A stretch of DNA of 11,216 nt from Chloroflexota bacterium (GTDB taxonomy: Bacteria; Chloroflexota; Anaerolineae; Anaerolineales; Anaerolineaceae). A model generated the notes under the pieces. The model did no database searches. It was not told the DNA's origin and saw nothing but the letters and a program-made list of their open reading frames with translations. Positions within the stretch are counted from its first letter, which is position 1, and every line of letters begins with the position of its first letter. Where the stretch lies: positions 1 to 11,216 of the forward strand of contig JAEYTI010000219.1 of assembly GCA_023434145.1 (NCBI GenBank), written 5' to 3'. Shown here piece by piece: positions 1 to 4,986 of this stretch. Made by a program: the position numbers and the translations under genes.

Positions 1-217
1 GGTGAAAAAGGCCAAATTCCCGCAAAACAGGGCTGTTTCCACCGCCTGAAGACTGTTTTTGGTAACTTTTGCTGTTTTTAAGGTTCGCGCGCTCTTTCGG
101 CGCTATTTTCGCATCTCTAAAGTCAAGTAAAAAACTATCGCGTATAGGAATTATAAAACATAAAGAATGAACATGCGACTACGCGCGCCTTCTGAATCAT
201 CGCTTGGGTACTTCCCA

Positions 218-276
218 GTTTGTTGGTGGATTGGGACAGGGGAACATCGTTCCCCTGTCCCAATCCACCAACAAAC
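218..276. repeat. Perfect 28-bp inverted repeat with 3-nt spacer
   Basis: Bases 218-245 are the exact reverse complement of 249-276, separated only by ATC. The match stops abruptly on both sides (A217 against G277). Neither strand has a T-run after the stem, so it is not a normal intrinsic terminator. It lies upstream of the promoter at 304-333 and so should not be in the mRNA of the following gene. A REP-like or miniature palindromic element is one possibility, but only one copy is in the window. Confidence 0.9.
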
Positions 277-303
277 GGAAACACACCCGGAGTGGCCTTT
301 TTC

Positions 304-333
304 GTTACATGGTTGATCAAAAGATACTATAAT
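304..333 (+). promoter_or_regulatory. Predicted sigma70-type promoter for the membrane-protein gene
   Basis: A perfect -10 box TATAAT lies at 328-333, with GTTACA (four of six matches to TTGACA) at 304-309 and an 18-bp spacer. The predicted start near 340 leaves a leader of about 48 nt before the ATG at 388. Confidence 0.55.
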
Positions 334-387
334 TTAATTGGTACATTCACCTCCTCTTGTCCTCGCATTAGAGTCACGGAGAAATCT

Positions 388-1281
388 ATGACCGACAAGC
401 CCACTCCACTTTCAAGGTCAAAAGACCCCGAACTGGATTCTTTTATTCAGCGTATAAGGGCAGAGAAGAAGGTCGTTACGCCCGCACTGGATCATCCAAT
501 TCTTGAGCCGGCGGAGCGCGCCCGCCGAACCCTTGTATACGGCGCGGGGTTGGGCTTCTTCGCGAGCCTACTCATTGCCCTGGTCTCGCAAATTCTCAAT
601 GTTCTGATGTTGGCCGGCGTTCCGATGTTTCGCTCGTTCTTCGATCCGTTGCTGGCGGTGCTGCTCATCGTCATCATTGGAACCCTCTTCTCTCTGCTCT
701 CGGTCGCCTCGATTACGGTCCAAAACCGCGTGGCGGCCGTTATCGGCCTGCTGATCCTGATTGCGATCTTCGGCAAGTTCTACCTGGATTACGGCACCTT
801 ACTCGGCAGTATCATGCAGGGGATCGGATTCTTGTATCGCTTTTTGATCCCAATCTTGTTCATCCTGTTTATTCCTGTACCATTTGTTCTTTTAATCCGC
901 TGGGTGGTTTCTGCGCAGGTCATCCACCATTACCGCCCGTTCTATGCGCGCCAGCGAATGATCCCGGCACTAATCATGTTTGCGGTTGCCGCGCTGCTCG
1001 GCTCGCTGTTCGTGTATTCTGCTCCGGAGCGGCAGGCCATCCGTGCAATGAATACACTGGTAGCGCAAGCTGCTTCCTCGCAGGCGGAAGGGAATCTTTC
1101 GAACGCGGATGGGGCGTATTTTCTGAACGCGATGCATAACCCAATTCCGCAGCGGGTAAGAGCGGATGGCACCCCTTATATTATGGATATCTCTGTGACG
1201 GCGAAGTACAGCAGTGGTCACTGGCGGACCTGTGACTTTAGCCGCACAACAGGCGAGGTGATAAGGTGTCGGAGTAAATAG
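388..1281 (+). CDS. Five-helix integral membrane protein, function unknown
   Basis: This is a 297-residue protein that I do not recognise. The frame is open further upstream, but the ATG at 388 is preferred because GGAGA at 378-382 sits 5 nt before it, and the longer version would run through the palindrome and promoter. Residues 1-48 are polar and charged. Hydrophobic segments lie at roughly 50-77, 84-108, 114-133, 150-172 and 190-210, followed by a soluble C-terminal domain of about 85 residues containing Cys282 and Cys294. The charged N-terminus (RARR just before helix 1) suggests N-in, which with five helices puts the C-terminal domain outside; that topology is inferred. A promoter precedes the gene, and 141 bp separate it from the next one, so it is probably transcribed alone. 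Confidence 0.8.
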   Translation: MTDKPTPLSRSKDPELDSFIQRIRAEKKVVTPALDHPILEPAERARRTLVYGAGLGFFASLLIALVSQILNVLMLAGVPMFRSFFDPLLAVLLIVIIGTLFSLLSVASITVQNRVAAVIGLLILIAIFGKFYLDYGTLLGSIMQGIGFLYRFLIPILFILFIPVPFVLLIRWVVSAQVIHHYRPFYARQRMIPALIMFAVAALLGSLFVYSAPERQAIRAMNTLVAQAASSQAEGNLSNADGAYFLNAMHNPIPQRVRADGTPYIMDISVTAKYSSGHWRTCDFSRTTGEVIRCRSK

Positions 1282-1343
1282 GCGTGCTTTTGGTTACAAA
1301 CACGAGAGCCTGGTTCTGTGGTTCGTTAAGGCAGAGGTGGTTA

Positions 1344-1373
1344 TTTCCTGGCCCTTCCATAATCGTATATAAT
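1344..1373 (+). promoter_or_regulatory. Possible promoter for the 1423-3007 operon
   Basis: A perfect TATAAT lies at 1368-1373 in the 141-bp gap before the next operon. The -35 side is poor: TTTCCT at 1344-1349, 18 bp away, matches only three of six positions. The transcript would have a leader of about 43 nt. Confidence 0.4.
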
Positions 1374-1422
1374 AAAACCCAGGAACGGATCAATCGCCGT
1401 GCCGGTAACAGGAGGAAAACCA

Positions 1423-1992
1423 ATGGCTGTGATCACAATTTCGCGCCAGATGGGGAGCCTGGGATGCCAGATTGCGGAGGAAGTTGCCCTCTGCCTGGAT
1501 TACCGCGTGGTCTGGCGGGAGGTGATCAACGAGGCGGCGTTAAGAGCCGGTGTGCCGGAGGTGGCCCTTGCGACGATCGACGAGCTGGATCTGCTGGGGT
1601 TGCGCCCGCCTGCCAGGGCGCGGAACGCCTATCACGAAGCTGTTCATGAGATTATGGTTGAGATCGCTTCTGGGGGAAATGTGGTGATCGTAGGTCGGGC
1701 CGGGCAGGTGATCCTGCGCGACTGGGAGGATGCCTTGCACGTGCGCCTGTTCGCGCCATTCGAACTGCGCGTGGAGCGGATCGCAGTGCAGCACAATCTT
1801 TCAATCGAATCGGCGCGTATGCAGGTGGAGGCTAGTGATCAAGCCCGCGCGCGCTATCTCAAGCGCTATTATCATGTCAAATGGGAGAATCCCGAGTTGT
1901 ACGGGTTGATATTAAATACGGCGTATTGGAGCACATCCGCGGCGGCAAGAGTGATCTGCGAGGCAGTGGCGCAGCGTGAGAAGGCACCTTGA
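1423..1992 (+). CDS. Cytidylate-kinase-like family protein
   Basis: This 189-residue protein resembles the cytidylate-kinase-like family (Pfam Cytidylate_kin2). Family features seen are the N-terminal ITISRQMGSLG (residues 4-14), where the P-loop of true CMP kinases would be, VIVGRAG at 88-94, an Arg-rich segment LRVERI at 115-120, and a C-terminal YLKRYY...W.NPELYGLILNT block at about 145-166. The loop has no Walker A lysine, which I believe is usual for this family, so the phosphate acceptor is not known from sequence. The ATG at 1423 is chosen over an in-frame GTG at 1399 because GGAGG at 1411-1415 sits 7 nt upstream. It is the first gene of a three-gene operon ending in hpt, with 26 bp to the next start. 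A nucleotide-metabolism role is plausible but not shown. Confidence 0.8.
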   Translation: MAVITISRQMGSLGCQIAEEVALCLDYRVVWREVINEAALRAGVPEVALATIDELDLLGLRPPARARNAYHEAVHEIMVEIASGGNVVIVGRAGQVILRDWEDALHVRLFAPFELRVERIAVQHNLSIESARMQVEASDQARARYLKRYYHVKWENPELYGLILNTAYWSTSAAARVICEAVAQREKAP

Positions 1993-2018
1993 GAAACGGC
2001 GGGGAGTAATTACGCACT

Positions 2019-2402
2019 GTGGCGGAGTCATCGAAGAAAGCAAAACCGATCTTTATCCATCCAATTGAGGAAGCCTTCGCGCGTATTTTGGACTTCTATG
2101 GGGTGGAGTGGGAATATGAACCCAAAACGTTCCCCCTGGTATGGGATGAGAAAGGGAACGTGGTGGAGGCATTTAAGCCAGATTTCTACCTGCCGCAGCA
2201 GAACCTGTATGTGGAACTGACGACACTGCGCCCTAAGCTGACGCAGAAGAAAAACCGCAAATTGAAGCGCATCAAAGAACTGTATCCCGATATCAATATC
2301 AAGCTGTTTAAGCGCCGCGAGCTGCGGAATATGATGATCCGCTTTGGAATGCGCGAAGAGGCCGAGCGGATCTTTGGAACGGATGCGCAGGAGCGTGACT
2401 GA
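2019..2402 (+). CDS. Small PD-(D/E)xK-like protein upstream of hpt
   Basis: This 127-residue protein starts at GTG; a stop codon at 2007-2009 rules out any earlier start. GGGGAG at 2001-2006 is 12 nt away, which is long. The N-terminal helix contains Glu (IEEAF, about 17-21), followed by a strand pattern ending in PDFYLPQQNLYVELTTL (54-70). This has the order of a PD-(D/E)xK nuclease core: PD, a short gap, then E-x-x. The usual lysine after the Glu is replaced by Thr (ELT), although a Lys/Arg-rich helix follows at 72-85. I recall similar short proteins beside hpt in other bacteria, but this was not checked. It ends 2 nt before hpt and is surely cotranscribed with it. The nuclease fold is inferred; catalytic activity is uncertain. 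Confidence 0.75.
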   Translation: MAESSKKAKPIFIHPIEEAFARILDFYGVEWEYEPKTFPLVWDEKGNVVEAFKPDFYLPQQNLYVELTTLRPKLTQKKNRKLKRIKELYPDINIKLFKRRELRNMMIRFGMREEAERIFGTDAQERD

Positions 2403-2404
2403 TT

Positions 2405-3007
2405 GTGGAAACGACAAAAAAGCCGGGCGACGATCTTTCAGCCGATATTCAGCAGGTATTTGTGTCATCAGAAGCCATTCAGCGGCGGGTGCGCGAGCTT
2501 GGGCAAGCGATCTCGGCTGACTACGAGGGCAAAAACCCCATTCTGGTCGGCGCGCTAAAGGGTGTGATTTGCTTTATGGCGGATCTGCTGCGCGTGGTGA
2601 CAATACCGATGGAGGTGGATTTTCTCGCCATCACCAGTTACTCCAGCGAGGAGCGCGACCAGGGTGTTGTGCGGATGGTGAAAGATCTGGAAATGCCGAT
2701 CACCGGGCGGCACGTGATCTTTGTGGAAGATGTGATCGACACCGGCCTGACGCTCAATTACCTGATGACCAGCTTGCGTGCCCGTCACCCGGCCAGCCTG
2801 GAGGTGTGCGCGCTGTTCAACCGCAACAACAAACGGCTGATCGATATCCCCATCCGCTACAAGGGCTTTGATCTGCCGGATTACTTCGTCGTTGGCTACG
2901 GGCTGGACTACCACGAACGCTACCGCAATCTGCCCTATGTGGGTATCCTCAAGCCGGACGTACTGTTCAAACGCGGCGAGCAGGGTATGCGGCGCAGCGG
3001 ATTGTAA
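2405..3007 (+). CDS. hpt: Hypoxanthine phosphoribosyltransferase
   Basis: This 200-residue enzyme converts hypoxanthine or guanine plus PRPP to IMP or GMP in purine salvage, in the cytosol. The type I phosphoribosyltransferase PRPP loop is clear at residues 107-116 (VEDVIDTGLT). Other conserved parts are the LKG loop at 51-53, the SYS segment at 78-80 in the flexible loop, and the purine-binding end GYGLDYHERYRNLPYVG at about 164-180. Length is normal, with an N-terminal extension of about 15 residues. The GTG start lies 2 nt after the stop of the preceding gene, and AGGAG at 2389-2393 is the probable binding site, inside the upstream gene. This suggests translational coupling. A large hairpin follows the stop codon directly, so this is the last gene of its operon. 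Confidence 0.95.
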   Translation: METTKKPGDDLSADIQQVFVSSEAIQRRVRELGQAISADYEGKNPILVGALKGVICFMADLLRVVTIPMEVDFLAITSYSSEERDQGVVRMVKDLEMPITGRHVIFVEDVIDTGLTLNYLMTSLRARHPASLEVCALFNRNNKRLIDIPIRYKGFDLPDYFVVGYGLDYHERYRNLPYVGILKPDVLFKRGEQGMRRSGL

Positions 3008-3062
3008 AAGAGTTTTTGGCTGGCAGGGATGATTGCATCGTCCCTGCCAGCCAAAACTCTTT
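3007..3062 (+). terminator. Long hairpin terminator after hpt
   Basis: Starting inside the hpt stop codon, AAAGAGTTTTTGGCTGGCAGGGA pairs in mirror image with the segment 3041-3062; one extra T in the left arm is bulged, and the loop is about 3-11 nt depending on pairing. The A-rich foot on the left and CTCTTT on the right give the symmetric shape of a bidirectional terminator. The T-run is short, so efficiency on the plus strand is uncertain. Confidence 0.65.
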
Positions 3063-3106
3063 AAAAAGCCTCACCCTGCGGAAGAAACACATTCCACAGG
3101 GTGAGG
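3063..3106 (-). terminator. Intrinsic terminator on the minus strand
   Basis: A second hairpin follows: CCTCACCCTG (3069-3078) and GGAA (3080-3083) pair with TTCC (3092-3095) and CAGGGTGAGG (3097-3106), with one C/A mismatch. Read on the minus strand, the stem is followed by CTTTTTAA, a normal U-tract. On the plus strand it is followed by GGATTAAAAA, with no U-tract. It therefore ends transcripts coming from the right, back-to-back with the hpt terminator. Confidence 0.8.
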
Positions 3107-3136
3107 GGATTAAAAATAGGGGCCCCAAGTAACCTT

Positions 3137-3169
3137 CTAGCGGTTGATTCTCTCAAGCTTGGTGCTCAT
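3137..3169 (-). CDS. Possible 10-residue peptide inside the candidate RNA
   Basis: On the minus strand an ATG (3167-3169) begins MSTKLERINR followed by TAG. AAAGGA (complement of 3180-3185) lies 10 nt upstream, a usable though slightly distant binding site. Nothing protein-coding lies between its stop and the terminator, so it is not an attenuation leader for a downstream gene on this strand. A frame this short arises easily by chance; it is listed because the site looks translatable and falls within the hairpin 3125-3162. Confidence 0.2.
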   Translation of the reverse strand: MSTKLERINR

Positions 3170-3379
3170 GGTCTATTTTTCCTTTCGTTTTTGCCACCTA
3201 CTTGGGTATGTATCTCGTACATCCCGGGCAAACAAAACCTAATCGGTTTAGACTGAGCAGTTGAGAGAGCGCTGTCTGTATTTCTCGGGGCTCCCTAACC
3301 AGTTGGAAATTTACTTGTTTTACGATCTACCGGATCTTATTGGGATCTGGTGATCCGTTCAATTTCCTCTGGTGAAGCT

Positions 3380-3408
3380 ATAGTAGCACAATCCCCGAAG
3401 CGAGTCAA
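3380..3408 (-). promoter_or_regulatory. Minus-strand promoter for the candidate RNA
   Basis: Read on the minus strand: TTGACT (complement of 3403-3408), exactly 17 bp, then TACTAT (complement of 3380-3385) preceded by TGC, which is an extended -10. The -35 box matches consensus at five of six positions and the -10 at four of six. The predicted start is A at 3373. It lies in a gap between genes, downstream of the regulator gene on the same strand. Confidence 0.7.
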
Positions 3409-3478
3409 TACGTATACTGGATTGATCCAATATTTTAAGCTTATGTTCGTAGAACTCCCTGATCCGCCGCGGAATTAG

Positions 3479-4156
3479 CTAACGGGGCAGGAAGACACAT
3501 GGGAGGGCGTTCCCTGAGCCGCTTCCTACGCGCGCGGATTGGCGGAGCGGCAGCCCGGTGAGTGTTTCCAACAGGTGTTGGTCCATTTGGCATAACGCGG
3601 GGTGATGGTCGAGCAGGGCAGCGTAGGGGCAAGCGCGCAGCAAGAAGCGCGGCCCGGCCGGAGATGCTTCCCATCGGGCGCGGTACGACTGCTGGTTGAG
3701 CATCTCTACGGCCTGGTTGAACCGGGCGCTGGTGATGCGGGCAGATGGCGGCACGCCATCTGCTAATTTTGTGGCAATCTTCCGAAGCATATCTTCCCGC
3801 TCACTCTCATCAACACTGTCGAGCATCAATTCCAGCAGCGCGTGCGAGAGCCGGGCAAAGTTATCCGGTGTAGATCGTGCTGTCAGGCGGTAGGCGACGG
3901 TTGGGCGTCCGCGCGGCGGAGATTTTGCTGTGCCTGTCGCTGTGGTTCTAACCGCTGTCGCTCGTTCCACCAACCCTTCTGCGATCAGTTGGTTCATGTG
4001 GTAGCGAATGTCCGCGCGGGTTAGGCCCCAGGCGTGGCTCAACGCTACCACCGTGGCAGTGCGGTTCTCTTCTAAATAGGCCAGAATGCGTTCGCGTGTT
4101 CCGATCTGGGCAAGTAGGGGAGGATTCATAACTCCATTATGTTCGGTCATTGCCAT
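3479..4156 (-). CDS. Winged-helix transcriptional regulator with SufR-like cysteine cluster
   Basis: This is a 225-residue regulator. A winged-helix DNA-binding domain spans about 20-92: a first helix TRERILAYLEE, a recognition helix around LTRADIRYHMNQL (45-57), and a wing ending GRPTVAYRLT. The linker is helical. The C-terminal part has ACPYAALLDHHPALC (175-189) and a last Cys at 220. The spacing C176-x12-C189-x30-C220 resembles the cysteine motif I recall for the Fe-S sensing repressor SufR (CX12CX13CX14C), with the third position missing. An ArsR-type regulator of COG2345 is the broader alternative. It is divergent from nuoB and probably controls it and itself. The start at 4156 has no Shine-Dalgarno but fits a leaderless transcript; ATG codons at 4150 and 4129 are alternatives. 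Confidence 0.85.
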   Translation of the reverse strand: MAMTEHNGVMNPPLLAQIGTRERILAYLEENRTATVVALSHAWGLTRADIRYHMNQLIAEGLVERATAVRTTATGTAKSPPRGRPTVAYRLTARSTPDNFARLSHALLELMLDSVDESEREDMLRKIATKLADGVPPSARITSARFNQAVEMLNQQSYRARWEASPAGPRFLLRACPYAALLDHHPALCQMDQHLLETLTGLPLRQSARVGSGSGNALPCVFLPR

Positions 4157-4163
4157 TTAAGCA

Positions 4164-4192
4164 AATAAAATTTTTCTTAAATAATCTGACAA
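4164..4192 (-). promoter_or_regulatory. Minus-strand promoter of the regulator, probably leaderless
   Basis: On the minus strand TTGTCA (complement of 4187-4192) is followed after 17 bp by TTTATT (complement of 4164-4169). The ATG at 4156 begins 8 nt after the -10 box, so transcription would start at or next to the first codon. No ribosome binding site precedes it, which is consistent with a leaderless message. Confidence 0.5.
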
Positions 4193-4199
4193 TCGTCAG
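4186..4199. promoter_or_regulatory. Candidate operator between regulator and nuoB
   Basis: CTGAC-AATC-GTCAG is a perfect 5-bp inverted repeat with a 4-bp spacer. It covers the -35 box of the regulator promoter and ends one base before the -35 box of the nuoB promoter, so a bound dimer could affect both. Binding is inferred from position only. Confidence 0.45.
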
Positions 4200-4200
4200 C

Positions 4201-4228
4201 TTGACCGGGATGCCCGGGATGTTATAAT
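4201..4228 (+). promoter_or_regulatory. Strong predicted promoter of the nuoB operon
   Basis: TTGACC at 4201-4206 (five of six) and a perfect TATAAT at 4223-4228 are 16 bp apart. The leader to the nuoB ATG would be about 54 nt. The spacer carries a tandem direct repeat of CCGGGATG (4205-4212 and 4214-4221), unusual GC-rich sequence for a promoter spacer. Confidence 0.75.
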
Positions 4229-4288
4229 ACCTGTAACTTCGCATATTTGAATTCAAACCACCAAACGCTTTTGACGAAAGGTGATGCT

Positions 4289-4975
4289 ATGACAGAAGAA
4301 GGTCCGAACAAGCCTGGGGTGGTAATTCCCGAGGAATTGAATGGGCAGGTGTCGGTAACGACATTCGACCGGATTTACCAGTGGTGCCGTGGCAACTCCA
4401 TGTGGCCGATGATGTTCGGCCTGGCTTGCTGCGCGATCGAAATGATTGGCATGGCAGCGAGCCGCTTCGACTTCGCCCGCTTTGGGTGGGAAGTAATGCG
4501 CCCCAGCCCGCGCCAGGCTGACTTTATGATTGTCTCCGGCACAGTGACCAAGAAAATGATTCCACAGATTGTGCGGTTATATAACCAGATGCCCGAACCC
4601 AAGTATGTGGTGGCAATGGGTGCGTGCGCATCGGGCGGCGGACCTTTCAAAGAAGGTTACTCCGTGGTTTCTGGTGTCGATCGGTTTATCCCCGTGGATG
4701 TCTACATCCCTGGCTGTCCGCCCACGCCTCAGGCGCTGATGCATGGCCTGCTCACGCTCAAAGCCAAGATTGAGCGCGAGACGATTAAGGGCAACCGCTG
4801 GTACTCGAAAGAACCGGTCAATGAGATCCCCGTTCCTGTGCTGGGGCCAGATCTGATGGACCCACGCAAGTTCGCGCTGATCAAAGAAGTTGCCCAGCAG
4901 AAGGCCGAAGCCGAGCTGGCAGCCGGCGCTGATGGCAGCGAGCCGGCCCCCGAATCCGCGGCGGCGCAGGCATAG
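4289..4975 (+). CDS. nuoB: NADH-quinone oxidoreductase subunit B
   Basis: This 228-residue subunit of complex I carries the terminal 4Fe-4S cluster N2, which passes electrons to quinone. All four expected cysteines are present: the tandem pair C47-C48 in GLACCAIEM, C113 in MGACASGG and C143 in PGCPPTPQAL. The ATG at 4289 follows AAGGTGAT, a good Shine-Dalgarno; a TTG 42 nt earlier is open but unsupported. The C-terminal 25-30 residues are an Ala/Glu/Pro-rich tail beyond the conserved domain. It is the first gene of the operon, behind a strong promoter divergent from a putative Fe-S-responsive regulator, and 11 bp separate it from nuoCD. No nuoA precedes it, unlike in most nuo operons. Confidence 0.97.
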   Translation: MTEEGPNKPGVVIPEELNGQVSVTTFDRIYQWCRGNSMWPMMFGLACCAIEMIGMAASRFDFARFGWEVMRPSPRQADFMIVSGTVTKKMIPQIVRLYNQMPEPKYVVAMGACASGGGPFKEGYSVVSGVDRFIPVDVYIPGCPPTPQALMHGLLTLKAKIERETIKGNRWYSKEPVNEIPVPVLGPDLMDPRKFALIKEVAQQKAEAELAAGADGSEPAPESAAAQA

Positions 4976-4986
4976 TGGAGGCAGGC

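Larger units (their letters stand above)
1..387. other. Non-coding left flank
   Basis: No credible gene was found in this stretch on either strand. The only open frames that cross it run through the inverted repeat at 218-276 and have no ribosome binding site. It is more AT-rich than the genes to its right, particularly around 110-170. It contains the perfect palindrome and the promoter listed separately. The first 200 bases show no tRNA, rRNA or known riboswitch pattern that I recognise. Confidence 0.6.
3063..3373 (-). ncRNA. Candidate structured non-coding RNA, no known family recognised
   Basis: A minus-strand transcript of about 310 nt is predicted from promoter 3380-3408 to terminator 3063-3106. 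The predicted first base, A at 3373, is also the first base of a stem: 3361-3373 (ACCAG, then GGAAATT) pairs with 3298-3311. Inside it GATCCG 3352-3357 pairs with CGGATC 3331-3336. Further hairpins are 3235-3239 with 3245-3249, GGG+ATGTA 3204-3212 with TACAT+CCC 3218-3225 enclosed by TTTGCC 3190-3195 / GGCAAA 3227-3232, and CCAAG 3125-3129 / CTTGG 3158-3162 enclosing AACC / GGTT. An 8-bp alternative pairing (3124-3131 with 3199-3206) competes with two of these. I looked for signatures of tmRNA, RNase P, SRP RNA, 6S RNA and common riboswitches and did not find them. Only a 10-codon frame (3137-3169) is present. Confidence 0.5.

Noticed and set aside
220..387. N-terminal extension of the membrane protein to 220
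   Set aside because: It would translate half of the palindrome and the promoter and has no ribosome binding site. The ATG at 388 has one.
1284..1649. 121-codon frame overlapping the start of the cytidylate-kinase-like gene
   Set aside because: It has no domain and is a different frame of a gene with a clear family match and a good Shine-Dalgarno.
3063..3373. Known RNA families for the candidate RNA (tmRNA, RNase P, SRP, 6S)
   Set aside because: I did not find the tRNA-like ends of tmRNA, the conserved RNase P core, the SRP tetraloop domain, or the single long hairpin of 6S RNA. GAGGAAA near the 5' end resembles RNase P only in isolation.
3409..3478. Terminator directly after the regulator gene
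   Set aside because: Only weak stems such as TGGAT-CA-ATCCA are seen, with a loop too small to form and no U-tract. The nearest good minus-strand terminator is at 3063-3106.
3219..4222. Shared 11-mer GCCCGGGATGT in the candidate RNA (3219-3229, minus) and nuoB promoter (4212-4222)
   Set aside because: It is built on the palindrome CCCGGG and has the same sense in both, so it would not base-pair RNA to RNA. Such matches are expected by chance over 11 kb.
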